The position numbers and the translations under genes are program-made. A stretch of DNA of 64,000 nt from Geodermatophilus aquaeductus (GTDB taxonomy: Bacteria; Actinomycetota; Actinomycetes; Mycobacteriales; Geodermatophilaceae). The notes beneath the pieces were generated by a model. That model ran no database searches, was not told where the DNA came from, and saw only the letters and a program-made list of their open reading frames with translations. This document shows, in pieces, positions 10,787 to 21,998 of the stretch. Positions within the stretch are counted from its first letter, which is position 1. Each line of letters begins with the position of its first letter. The DNA lies in contig NZ_FXTJ01000001.1 of NCBI RefSeq assembly GCF_900182545.1, positions 434,001 to 498,000 on the forward strand, given 5' to 3'.

Positions 10787-11839
10787 ATGCACGCGACCGA
10801 GTCGCTCGCGACTCACGCACGGGTCCGCTCCTCGGATCCCTTCGTCGTCGGTCACCGCGGTGCCTGTGCGTACCGCCCGGAGCACACGATCGCCAGCTAC
10901 GAGCTGGCCATCGACATGGGCGCGGACTTCATCGAGCCCGACATCGTCGTCACCCGCGACGGCGCGCTGGTCGCGCGGCACGAGAACGAGCTCTCGCGCA
11001 CGACCGACGTCGCCACCCGGCCGGAGTTCGCCGACCGGCGCACCACCCGCCGGGTCGGCCGCAAGAGGCGCTCCGGCTGGTTCGCCGAGGACTTCACCCT
11101 CGCCGAGCTGCGCACCCTGCGCGCCGTCGAGCGCCACCCGGACCTGCGCCCGCTCAACACCGCCTACGACGGGCACTTCGGCGTCCTCACGCTCGAGGAG
11201 GTCGTCGAGCTGGTCCGCCGCCGGTCCACGCCGCAGCGCCAGGTGCGCGTGCTCGCCGAGCTGAAGAAGCCCTCCTGGTCGGCCGAGCACGGCCAGCCGA
11301 TGACCGAGCTGGTGGCCGCCGAGCTGCGCCGCCTCGACGCCACCGCGCCCGACGGCCCGGTCGTGCTGCAGTCCTTCGACACCGCCGGCCTGCGGCGGCT
11401 GCGCGCCGACCTGGGCGACGACGGGCCGACGATGTTCCAGCTGGTCGACAGGGCCTCCTGCGACGACCACCTGCTCACCAACGCCGGGCTGCGCGCGGTC
11501 TCCACCTACGCGCAGGGCATCGCGCCGAGCATCGACCGCATCCTGCTGCGCGACGCCGAGCACCGGATGACCGGCGTCTCCGACCTGGTGCCCCGCGCGC
11601 ACGCGGCGGGCCTGACGGTCGTGCCGTGGACGCTGGCCGCCGAGAACACCTTCCTGCCGCTGCACCTGCGCAGCAGCGACGACCCGGCGGCCCCCGGCGA
11701 CGCCCTGGGCGCGGCGCGGCTGCTGCTGGCCCTCGGCGTCGACGGCGTCATCACCGACAACCCCGACGTCGTGGTCGCCGCCCGGGCCGCGCTGCAGGAC
11801 CCCGAGCGCACGCGCCCGATGCGGGTCCTGAGCGCCTAG
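10787..11839 (+). CDS. Glycerophosphodiester phosphodiesterase family protein
   Basis: Predicted to hydrolyse glycerophosphodiesters to glycerol-3-phosphate and an alcohol. The 350-residue product has the GDPD core near the N-terminus: VVGHRGACAYRPEHT (first catalytic His and Arg), DFIEPDIVVTRDG (metal-binding Glu/Asp) and ARHENELSRTTDV (second His). No signal peptide is visible from ATG 10787. The frame also opens at 10673, which would overlap the divergent rsgA start; I prefer 10787 but its ribosome site is weak. Its TAG stop is embedded in the 21-bp inverted repeat that bounds the variable block. Confidence 0.85.
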   Translation: MHATESLATHARVRSSDPFVVGHRGACAYRPEHTIASYELAIDMGADFIEPDIVVTRDGALVARHENELSRTTDVATRPEFADRRTTRRVGRKRRSGWFAEDFTLAELRTLRAVERHPDLRPLNTAYDGHFGVLTLEEVVELVRRRSTPQRQVRVLAELKKPSWSAEHGQPMTELVAAELRRLDATAPDGPVVLQSFDTAGLRRLRADLGDDGPTMFQLVDRASCDDHLLTNAGLRAVSTYAQGIAPSIDRILLRDAEHRMTGVSDLVPRAHAAGLTVVPWTLAAENTFLPLHLRSSDDPAAPGDALGAARLLLALGVDGVITDNPDVVVAARAALQDPERTRPMRVLSA

Positions 11840-11856
11840 GACCTGTCCTGCGGATC
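11836..11856. repeat. Left copy of a 21-bp inverted repeat bounding the variable block
   Basis: The sequence begins CTAGGACCTGTCC and continues TGCGGATC; it includes the phosphodiesterase TAG stop. Its exact reverse complement lies at 17643-17663, where it includes the purA TAG stop. The core GGAC-CT-GTCC is itself a short palindrome. Between the copies lie only accessory genes and an insertion sequence. Confidence 0.85.
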
Positions 11857-12102
11857 TCGTGCGCCGCCATCCCTGTCCCTGGAGGCGGCTTCACGGACGG
11901 GGAGGGGCGGCCCCGTCGGCCGCTGTCGTGTCCGTCCGGCCGCGCCCTCCCGACTTCCGTCATCGCGGCGTAGCTGGCGTGGCCGTACTCGCCGCCGTCT
12001 TCTACACCACGCAGTCCTGGCTGGTCGCTGATGCCAGTTCAGTGACACCGCGAGGGGACGTGTGCGCTCCCCATCACCGGATGACCACCGGCCGGGACGC
12101 GC
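11857..12102. other. Non-coding stretch; possible decayed insertion-sequence end
   Basis: No convincing gene is seen. A stretch starting at 11874 (TGTCCCTGGAGGC...GGACGGGG) resembles the IS110-type terminal sequence at 16150 and 17619, and GGCCGCTGTCG near 11920 also occurs just inside the left IS end. This may be a degraded end of a related element, but the similarity is partial. Confidence 0.3.
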
Positions 12103-13320
12103 TCAGCCGAAGTCCGCGACGTCGAGGTAGAGCTGGAGCGTGTGGGTCTGTGGCTCGGGTGCAGCGAGCGGGATCAGCGCCGACGGGGCATCCCCGCCGT
12201 CGGCCGCCTCGTACGCCGCCATGTCGAAGGTGGCCTGCAACGTCCAGTCGTCGAAGGCCATCGGCAGGCTCTCGCCGATCAGCGGGTCGGGGTCATCGAT
12301 CAACCCGAAGTGCAGATGGGGGCCGGACGAGTTCCCGGTGTTGCCGAGCAGCCCCAGGCGTTGGCCGCTTGTCACGCGGTCGCCTTCCTTCACCGTGACG
12401 CTGCCCGGCTCAAGGTGCGCGTAGTAGGCGTAGACACCTGGGGCGATCTCGAGGGAGATGGCGTTGCCGCCATAGTCCTCGGGCCTGGTGACGTTCGTGA
12501 CCGGCTGCAGCGGCGCCTCCTCCGGATACCCCTCCTGGACGGCAACGACCGTGCCGTTGGCCACCGCGAGGACCTCGGCGCCGAAGCCGTACCAGTCCTC
12601 GGGCCGCGCGCCGTCTCCGGAGAAGGGCTCACCATCGCGCAGCCGCGCCCAGTCGATGGCAAAGGTCTCCTGCTTGCCGATCCGCGTGCCGCCGACGGGG
12701 ACGCGAACCGCGCGGTGGACCGACGCCGCCGCGCAACAGCCATTGGTGGCCAGCCAGCCGTCGCCGCGCAGGGGTGGGGCGATGATCGTGGTAGGGCGGG
12801 GATCGACATCCAGTTCGGGGCCGTCAACCGCAAAGCTGCCGATCAGCGACCGCCCCGGGGCGTCGGGGGCGACCTCATAGGTGATGCTGTGGCTCACGCG
12901 TTCCACCGCGCGATCAGGTGGGACGGTGACGTCCATGACCACGGCCACCGCGCCGGAGGCCGGGATCACCGCCGTTGGGGTCCTCCCGAGGAGGGGTTGG
13001 GTTGCCGTGACCAACGCGTCGCCCTCCAACCGCAGCAGTGTCTCGCCATCTGGAGAAGTGACAGCGATCGACGTCAGGGTGACCGGCGCGGCGAACCCGT
13101 TGGTCACCAACAGGTCGTACTCCAGGTGGTCGAGCCCGTCGCTCCCGGACACGCGGAGGGGATCGTTGGTTGCCGAGACGACGATGGCGGTCGTCTTCTC
13201 GCCCGCCGCGGGTGAGGTGACCGGAGTCGCGTCCTGGGCCCATCCGTTCCCGGGGAGCGTGGCGATGGCGCTGCCGAGCAGGCATGCGGCGAGGAATCGT
13301 AGGAGTCGAGAGATCATCAT
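12103..13320 (-). CDS. Secreted M23-family metallopeptidase-like protein
   Basis: A 405-residue protein with a signal peptide (MMISRLLRFLAACLLGSAIA...GWAQD), a beta-rich middle region and a C-terminal LytM/M23 fold. The HLHFG motif is present in GNTGNSSGPHLHFGL and the usual YYAHL strand precedes it. The first metal-ligand motif is atypical: the expected H-x3-D appears as QETFAIDW, with Asp kept and His absent at that site, although a nearby VHR could substitute, as in the subgroup with a displaced His. Start ATG 13320 has AGGGG 5-6 bases upstream. GC is somewhat lower than in neighbouring core genes, consistent with acquisition. A cell-wall or extracellular peptidase role is inferred. Confidence 0.8.
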   Translation of the reverse strand: MMISRLLRFLAACLLGSAIATLPGNGWAQDATPVTSPAAGEKTTAIVVSATNDPLRVSGSDGLDHLEYDLLVTNGFAAPVTLTSIAVTSPDGETLLRLEGDALVTATQPLLGRTPTAVIPASGAVAVVMDVTVPPDRAVERVSHSITYEVAPDAPGRSLIGSFAVDGPELDVDPRPTTIIAPPLRGDGWLATNGCCAAASVHRAVRVPVGGTRIGKQETFAIDWARLRDGEPFSGDGARPEDWYGFGAEVLAVANGTVVAVQEGYPEEAPLQPVTNVTRPEDYGGNAISLEIAPGVYAYYAHLEPGSVTVKEGDRVTSGQRLGLLGNTGNSSGPHLHFGLIDDPDPLIGESLPMAFDDWTLQATFDMAAYEAADGGDAPSALIPLAAPEPQTHTLQLYLDVADFG

Positions 13321-13647
13321 GGTCACCCCTGGACGAGAGAACTGAGGTCTTCTCAACGGGCTGGTCGTTCGGCGGTGGTCAGGACGATGGGACTCGCCAC
13401 TGGGGTTTCTCACCAGGATCTGCAGTTGGCGGACGGCTGGGTGAGGCATCGGCTGCAGAGGTCAGCGCCAGCGGTGTCGTCCGTCCACATCTTGGCGTCA
13501 TGGATCCAGCGGACCGGGCGAGTTCGGATGCTGCACGCCCGGCCAGGCCTTCGTCAGCCGCACGAACCTCATGATCTTGACCCCTCCACGAGGAGACAAC
13601 CACAACCCGCGGACCGGAGGTGAAGCGTTTCCCGGCAGCTCGGGGGC
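13321..13647. other. Intergenic stretch without recognised gene
   Basis: The 327 bases between the alpha/beta hydrolase and M23 genes contain only short open frames with no recognisable protein, ribosome site or strong hairpin. It presumably holds the promoter of the hydrolase-side transcripts or leftover insertion debris. Confidence 0.4.
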
Positions 13648-15231
13648 CTAGGGGAAGGGCAGCCGGTCGGGTTCGCAGACGGTGCCCTTCGGCGGGGTGA
13701 CCAGGTCGACGAGGTATCGCTGTCTGGCCTGGTCGGTGCACGTGCTGGGGAGTTGGTAGCTCGGGTGGCCCCAGCCGTTCACGGTGAGCAGCACGGCGTT
13801 ACCCAGTCGCTGTTCGGCGGCCTGGGCGTTGCCGTACCCGGTGGCGGGGTCGTACCGATTGTTGATCAGCAGGATCGGGGTCTCGGTACTGGCATTCCAC
13901 GGGCCGGTGTAGCGGTCGTTGCTGCTGGCCGGCCAGTTCGACGCGCACGGCGCCCACAGCCACCACCCCAGCACCGGTCCCCAGAGCCTGCTGGAGTCGG
14001 TGAAGGTGTCGATCACCTGCGGCCAGGCCGTGGAGGGCTGGGATGCGGGACCGTCCAGGCACGAGATCGCCACAGACTTCGGGATCTCGCCGTAGATCAC
14101 GGGGGTCTGTACCTGCCGCGCCGTGGTCTCCAGGGCCGAGGCGTCACCGTCGGCGGCCGCGTTCAGGTCCTGCGCGAACTGCGGCCATGTGTCCGGTTGC
14201 CGCAGCGGCGCGTAGGTGGTGGTGAGCAGGTCGCCGTAGCTGAGCTCGCCGGGCGGGTCGGCGTGCGGTGCGGGGATCGGTGCCTGGCGCGCCGTGGCGA
14301 AGATCCGCGCCACGCGCTGCTCGACGGTCTCGCCGTGGCCGGCGAGCGCACAGCGGTCTGGGCCGGCGCTCTGGCAGAGCGCGAGGAACTGGTCGAAGAC
14401 CTCGTCGGTGAACGCGACGCCGTTGACCGTCCTGGACTCGGCGCTGGCGGTGTATGCGACCGGGTCGACGATGCCGTCGAGCATCATCGCCCGCACCCGG
14501 TCCGGGAACAGGTTGGCGTAGGTCTGGCCGAGCATCGATCCGTAGGACAGGCCGATGTAGGTGAGCTCGCGGTCCCCGACGGCCTGGCGCAGCGCGTCCA
14601 GGTCGCGGGCGGTGTCCGCGGTCGAGATGTGGTTGAGAAGATCCCCGTGCACCTCACCGCACCGGCGCGCGAGCTCGACGGCCTTGCGCTGGTAGGCCTG
14701 CGACTCGGCCGTGGTCATGGGAATGGACACGCCCGCCCAGAACTGGTCCCGTTCGGCGTCGCTGCGGAAGCAGGTCACCGGCGAGCTTGCGCCGGTGCCC
14801 CGCGGATCCCAACCCACGACGTCGAAGCGGCCCCCGCTCCACTGGTCGAAGTCCGCTCCTCCTTCCCCGACCACCGTGACGCCGCTCTGACCCGGTCCGC
14901 CCGGGTTGAGGAAGGCGGACCCGATGCGCTCCTGCGGCCGACTGGCGAGATGGCGGATGACGGCCAGGTCGATGCGCTCGCCGTTCGGGCGGTCCCAGTC
15001 CAACGGCACCGAGAGCTTTCCGCACTGCAACTGGTCATCGTCGGCGAACGGGGGCTCGCAGCTCGTCCACGCGATGCCGGCCGCCTCGGGCGCAGCTCGA
15101 TCCGGCGACGGCCCGGCCTGCGCCGTGCTCACTGCGCCGACCGCCGTCATCGCCACTCCGCACACCGCGACGACGACCGACCGGATGATCGCCCGCGGAC
15201 GGGGCCCGCCGCTGACACCGCTGCTGGCCAT
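13648..15231 (-). CDS. Secreted alpha/beta hydrolase (TAP-like, S33 tripeptidyl aminopeptidase family)
   Basis: A 527-residue exported hydrolase: signal peptide to about residue 40 ending AQAGPSP, oxyanion block FLNPGGPGQSG (about 108-118), nucleophile elbow GLSYGSM (Ser about 229), acid in NNRYDPATGY and catalytic His in NGWGHPSYQ. Paired cysteines suit an extracytoplasmic location. This layout is that of actinobacterial SlpD/tripeptidyl-aminopeptidase proteins, which trim peptides from secreted substrates; the actual substrate here is unknown. GTG 15234 directly precedes ATG 15231 and either could initiate. It lies in the variable block. Confidence 0.85.
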   Translation of the reverse strand: MASSGVSGGPRPRAIIRSVVVAVCGVAMTAVGAVSTAQAGPSPDRAAPEAAGIAWTSCEPPFADDDQLQCGKLSVPLDWDRPNGERIDLAVIRHLASRPQERIGSAFLNPGGPGQSGVTVVGEGGADFDQWSGGRFDVVGWDPRGTGASSPVTCFRSDAERDQFWAGVSIPMTTAESQAYQRKAVELARRCGEVHGDLLNHISTADTARDLDALRQAVGDRELTYIGLSYGSMLGQTYANLFPDRVRAMMLDGIVDPVAYTASAESRTVNGVAFTDEVFDQFLALCQSAGPDRCALAGHGETVEQRVARIFATARQAPIPAPHADPPGELSYGDLLTTTYAPLRQPDTWPQFAQDLNAAADGDASALETTARQVQTPVIYGEIPKSVAISCLDGPASQPSTAWPQVIDTFTDSSRLWGPVLGWWLWAPCASNWPASSNDRYTGPWNASTETPILLINNRYDPATGYGNAQAAEQRLGNAVLLTVNGWGHPSYQLPSTCTDQARQRYLVDLVTPPKGTVCEPDRLPFP

Positions 15232-15267
15232 CACGCACCACCCGTCCGCAGGAAGGGCCCCGTGTGG

Positions 15268-15549
15268 TCAGCCACTCTGCACCCTCGACGTGCCCGGGGA
15301 CACCCCCACGCTGCTGACCGCGCTGCTGGTCGCCGAACGGCTGCGCCGGGCCACCGGCGTCGGCGCCCCTCTGTACGGCGTTCGTTCGTGAGCGATGCTG
15401 ATCAGTCGAGCGGCGATGAGGAAGGCCACACCGATCACCGTCGCCCAGTTCGCCACGATGGCCGCGACGACACCCATCACGGCGGCCGCAGCAATGAAGA
15501 GCCAGCGCGTGCAACACCTCTGGCCGCCGCGTGCCGCTGCCCCCGTCAC
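15268..15549 (-). CDS. Hypothetical small membrane protein
   Basis: A 93-residue frame from GTG 15549. Its central stretch RWLFIAAAAVMGVVAAIVANWATVIGVAFLIAARL (given here only as a landmark around residues 15-48) is hydrophobic enough for one or two membrane helices, followed by a basic Ser-rich tail. No ribosome site or homologous family is recognised. It lies on the same strand between the receiver gene and the hydrolase gene, so it could be a real small gene of the island or chance coding. Confidence 0.25.
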   Translation of the reverse strand: MTGAAARGGQRCCTRWLFIAAAAVMGVVAAIVANWATVIGVAFLIAARLISIAHERTPYRGAPTPVARRSRSATSSAVSSVGVSPGTSRVQSG

Positions 15550-15598
15550 CGAGAGCCGATGTCCTCGACGACGAAGACCGAGAAGGTGCCCGACGGCA

Positions 15599-16021
15599 TC
15601 AGAGGCAGTAGGGACAGCCCGAGCCGTCGGCGGCGACCGTGCGCAGGCAACGGAGCAGCGGACCGAGACGAGTGCCCTTCGGCACCAGGGCGCGAGCACC
15701 GGCAACCCCGGCCTGGGAGCGCGCCTCCGGACCTTCGCCGGTCAACATGATGACCCGGGCTGTGGATCGGACGGCACGCAGCGCTTCCGCAGCTGCACAC
15801 CCGCCCATCACCGGCATGGACAGGTCCATGAACACGATGTCGGGTCGTAGCCTCTCAGCGGCCTCCACGACCTGTGACCCGTCCTCGCACTCCCCGACGA
15901 CGGTGAGGTCGTCCTCGTCGGACAGGACTTCCGCCAGAGCTCTGCGCACCTCGGGATGGTCATCAACGATGAGCACGCGGATCTCGGCGGGGGCACCGCC
16001 GCCACAGCAGTCTCCGGTCAC
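15599..16021 (-). CDS. Stand-alone response-regulator receiver protein
   Basis: A 140-residue protein consisting almost entirely of a CheY-like receiver: IRVLIVDDHPEVRRAL (acid pocket), DIVFMDLSMPVMGG with the phospho-acceptor Asp, a Thr in IMLTGEG, and a Lys in LVPKGT. No DNA-binding output domain follows; the protein ends GSGCPYCL. GTG 16021 was chosen because a strong GGGAGGAG site lies 7 bases upstream. The frame is open to 16219, but those residues would come from the insertion-sequence end. No cognate kinase is adjacent. Confidence 0.8.
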   Translation of the reverse strand: MTGDCCGGGAPAEIRVLIVDDHPEVRRALAEVLSDEDDLTVVGECEDGSQVVEAAERLRPDIVFMDLSMPVMGGCAAAEALRAVRSTARVIMLTGEGPEARSQAGVAGARALVPKGTRLGPLLRCLRTVAADGSGCPYCL

Positions 16022-16149
16022 CCACGCACTCCTCCCGGCGGGAGTACCTGCCGAGATCCGCTCGCCTGGCAGGTCGAACATCTCCAGTATCGGCACCGGG
16101 AGACAGCGGCGGCCACTGCGCGCCGGACGACGGCGCCCCCGGCGATGCG

Positions 16150-16485
16150 TGTCCCTGAGTGGGCCGCTCTCTATGAAGACGGGGGCCGCTGTCGAGGGCT
16201 TCTGGTTCATCCGCGGCAATTGCTGGCTGACCGACGGCGCGGGAGTGGGTCCAGGTGGAGCGCCCGCAGCCGCGGAGCGGCGAGGACGAACGACCTGGAG
16301 GCACGACGAGTCGGCGGCAGGATGGCCTGCCGCAGTGGAGGAACACCAGGATCTTGCGGTTAGCGCGGCGGGGATCGGCCGGGCGAGCGGGGAGCCGGGC
16401 TCATCTCTCTATCGCCTCCTCGTGGGGAGGATCAGGTCTGGTCGGAGGGGCTTCGCTCCGGTGGCGCATCTCAGGGACGGGCCGT
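16150..16485 (-). ncRNA. Candidate bridge RNA region of the IS110-type element
   Basis: No protein is recognised in the 336 bases between the transposase stop and the left tip. In characterised IS110-family elements a structured bridge RNA is encoded in a non-coding end, downstream of the recombinase in the IS1111 group. Small hairpins such as GGAGGGGCTTCGCTCC are visible on the plus strand, but I could not derive a consensus fold. The call rests on position and family knowledge. Confidence 0.3.
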
Positions 16486-17529
16486 CTAAGCGGCCAGAGC
16501 GGTGTTTGTGGCGCCTGCCGGAGCGAAGGGCTTGTTGGCGGTGAGCATGTGCCAGATCGCCTCGGTGAGCTTGCGGGCGATGTCCACCCGGGCGATCGAG
16601 GGTCCGCGCTGGCGGCCCAACCGGATTCTGGTGCGCTGGTAGCGGTCCCGGTAGACGGGGTGGCGGGCGGCATGGGTGGCCGCCTCGATCAGCGCCCAGC
16701 GCAGGTACTTCGGCCCGTTCTTGGCCAGCGACCCGCGCCAGTCGTGGCCGCCGGACTGATCCACCGACGGGCACAGCCCGGTGTAGCCGACCAGCTTCTT
16801 GGGCGTCGGGAACCGGTCGATGTCGCCGATCTCGGCGGCGATCGTGTAACCCAGCACCCAGCCGATGCCCGGCGCGGTCATCAGCGTGGGCACGTACCGG
16901 TGGTCAGCTCCTTCGCGGCGCAGCGCGGCCTCGCAGTCATCGATCTCGCCGTCGAGGATGTCGATCAGTCGCAGCGCGGCGGTCACGTCGCCGGCCCACG
17001 GCTCGGGCAGACCCAGCCCCTCGAGCAGCCGCCGGCCGGCCGCGCCGAACAGATCCGAGACCGGGCACGGATGGCCGAAGGCCAGCAGCGTGGCGTGGAT
17101 GCGGTTCTTCAACGCGGTGCGGTGCCGCACCAGGTGCAGCCGCCAGCGGGCCCGCTCCCGGTTCGCCCGCACACCCGGGCTCGGCAGCCAGAGCGCCGGC
17201 ACCAGATCGCGGCGGGACAACTCGGCCAGCACCCAGGCATCGATCTTGTCGGTCTTGCAGGCCAGCGGCGCGAAGCCCTTCACCTTCACCGCGTCGGGGA
17301 TCTCCACCGTCCAGCCGCGCAGCTCCAGCTGGTCGTGGATGAACCGGGCGCCGTTCATCGACTCGATCACCGCCGTGATCGGCTGACCGAACTCACCGAG
17401 CCGATAGGCCAGCGAGGCCAGCCCGCCGGCGTCCGGCGCCGCCGTCGTCACCGCGACCGACGTTCCTATCTGGTCCATGGCATGCACATCCAGACGAGTC
17501 CTGCTCAGATCGAACCCAACGTGCAACAT
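16486..17529 (-). CDS. IS110-family transposase (DEDD recombinase)
   Basis: A 347-residue recombinase. The N-terminal RuvC-like DEDD domain shows Asp7 (VGFDLSR), Glu56 (AVIESMNG) and Asp94/Asp97 (CKTDKIDA). The C-terminal Tnp domain has TAPGIGWVLGYTI and GYTGLCPSVDQSGG with the conserved serine block, then AKNGPKYLRWALIEAA. All expected catalytic residues appear intact. ATG 17529 is preferred to ATG 17553 because AAGGAGG lies 10 bases before it. It catalyses insertion through a guide-RNA-dependent mechanism in characterised relatives. Confidence 0.9.
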   Translation of the reverse strand: MLHVGFDLSRTRLDVHAMDQIGTSVAVTTAAPDAGGLASLAYRLGEFGQPITAVIESMNGARFIHDQLELRGWTVEIPDAVKVKGFAPLACKTDKIDAWVLAELSRRDLVPALWLPSPGVRANRERARWRLHLVRHRTALKNRIHATLLAFGHPCPVSDLFGAAGRRLLEGLGLPEPWAGDVTAALRLIDILDGEIDDCEAALRREGADHRYVPTLMTAPGIGWVLGYTIAAEIGDIDRFPTPKKLVGYTGLCPSVDQSGGHDWRGSLAKNGPKYLRWALIEAATHAARHPVYRDRYQRTRIRLGRQRGPSIARVDIARKLTEAIWHMLTANKPFAPAGATNTALAA

Positions 17530-17642
17530 GAGGACCGGGCCTCCTTCCGTCACGCACTCCGGCTCTCACCGCAAGCGTGATCCGAGGGGAGGCCCCCGTC
17601 TTCATGGCATTCAGGGACACCGGCAGCAGTCATGCCGCACAT

Positions 17643-20738
<3,096 letters not shown>

Positions 20739-20742
<4 letters not shown>

Positions 20743-21539
20743 GCGCGCCCCCGGTGCTCGAGCTGCGCGGGCTGACCGTGCGCCACGGCAGCGTCCCGGC
20801 GCTCGACCGGGTCGGCGTCACGCTGGAGGGCGGGCGGATCACCTGCGTGCTCGGGGAGAACGGGTCGGGCAAGTCCACGCTGGTCTCGGTGCTGTCGGGA
20901 CTGCGCCGGCACGACGAGGGCGAGCTGCTCCTCGACGGCGTCCCGGTGCGCTTCCCCAGCCCGCGGGCTGCGCGCGCCGCGGGGATCGCGACGGTGTGGC
21001 AGGACCTCGCCGTCGCCCCGCTGCTGTCGGTGTGGCGCAACCTCTGCCTGGGCGCCGAGCCGACCCGCGGGGCGTGGCCGCTGCGGCGGCTCGACGTCGA
21101 CGCCGCCCGGGAGACCACCGTGCGGGCGCTGGAGCGCATCGGCGTCACCGGCGTGGACCCCGACCAGCCGGTGAACTCGCTGCGTCCGGGGCTGCGGCAG
21201 AGCCTGGCCATCGCCCGGGCGGTGCACTACGGCGCGCGGGCGCTGGTGCTCGACGAGCCCACCGAGCCGATGACCATCGCGCAGCACACGCTGGTCGGGC
21301 AGGCGGTGCTGGGCGCGCGGGCGCAGGGGCTCGCCGTCGTCCTCGTCACCCACAACCCGCGCTACGCGCACCTGGTCGGCGACCGCTTCCTGCTGCTGGC
21401 GCGCGGCCAGGTCGCCGGCGACCTCACCCGGGCCGACGTCGACTCCGACGACCTGACCCGCCTCATGGCCGGCGGCGAGGAGCTGACCGCGCTGACCACC
21501 CGCCTGCAGGAGCTGCACCCCGAGCTCGGCGACCGCTGA
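20739..21539 (+). CDS. ABC transporter ATP-binding protein, sugar type, with degenerate signature
   Basis: A 266-residue ATPase. Walker A is GENGSGKST (about residues 41-49), the Q-loop is in VWQDLAVAP, Walker B is ALVLDEPT and the switch His is in VTHNP. The signature that should read LSGGQ is LRPGLRQ, and the D-loop after Walker B reads EPMT instead of the usual SAL-type residues. One composite ATP site may therefore be weak. The single cassette differs from the double-cassette RbsA form. Start GTG 20739 overlaps the permease stop, implying coupling. Confidence 0.88.
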
Positions 21540-21540
21540 C

Positions 21541-21587
21541 CGTGCACCTCCGCGGATCTGCACCGGGCAGATCCGCGGAGGTGCACG
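21541..21587. repeat. Long palindrome, family B copy 1 (21-bp arms)
   Basis: A perfect inverted repeat: arms 21541-21561 and 21567-21587 around ACCGG. The arm runs CGTGCACCTCCGCGGA then TCTGC. It sits between two convergent genes and could terminate both, but there is no T-tract and the core GTGCACNTCCGCGGA recurs in the palindrome at 24532, pointing to a dispersed repeat family. Confidence 0.8.
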
Positions 21588-21590
21588 GCC

Positions 21591-21995
21591 TCAGGGCACG
21601 AGGGTGGGGTCGCAGTCGCGCAGCAGCTGGGTGCAGCGCTCCTGCTCGTCGACCTCGCCGATCGCCTCGGCCGCGCGGGCCAGCACGGTGACGCAGCGCA
21701 GGAACCCGCGGTTGGGCTCGTGCGACCACGGCACCGGGCCGTAGCCCTTCCAGCCGTTCTTGCGCAGCGCGTCGAGGCCGCGGTGGTAGCCGGTGCGGGC
21801 GTAGGCGTAGGCCTCGATGGTGCGGCCGCCCTCGAGCGCCGCCTCGGCCAGTGCCGCCCAGGCCGCGCTGGCGCGCGGGTGACCGGCGGCCACCTCGGCG
21901 GGGTCGGTGCCGGCGGCCAGCGCCGCCTCGGCCTCGGGGTCGCCCGGCAGCAGGGTGGCCGGCGGCTCGCCCAGCAGGTTGTGAGAGTGAGTCAT
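21591..21995 (-). CDS. DUF3151 family protein
   Basis: A 134-residue soluble protein matching the actinobacterial DUF3151 family in length and sequence: MTHSHNLLGEPPATLLPGD at the start, AYAYARTGYHRGLDALR in the middle and NRGFLRC before the C-terminus. No function is established. It follows fba after 3 bases on the same strand, an arrangement common in actinobacteria, so it is probably cotranscribed with aldolase. Confidence 0.85.
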   Translation of the reverse strand: MTHSHNLLGEPPATLLPGDPEAEAALAAGTDPAEVAAGHPRASAAWAALAEAALEGGRTIEAYAYARTGYHRGLDALRKNGWKGYGPVPWSHEPNRGFLRCVTVLARAAEAIGEVDEQERCTQLLRDCDPTLVP

Positions 21996-21998
21996 GGC

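Larger units (their letters stand above)
16150..17619 (-). mobile_element. IS110-family element, IS1111-like organisation
   Basis: A transposase gene on the minus strand lies between inverted ends. Each end begins TGTCCCTGA (16150 inward; 17619 inward) and carries ATGAAGACGGGGGCC, but with a 14-base spacer on the left and 5 on the right. Subterminal inverted repeats at unequal distance from the ends are characteristic of the IS1111 group, as is a short 5' flank (about 90 bases) with a long 3' non-coding flank (about 335 bases). Exact tips and any target duplication cannot be fixed from one copy. Confidence 0.75.

Noticed and set aside
16022-16219. Longer start for the lone receiver protein
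   Set aside because: The added residues come from the insertion-sequence end; GTG 16021 has a strong ribosome site and gives a complete receiver.
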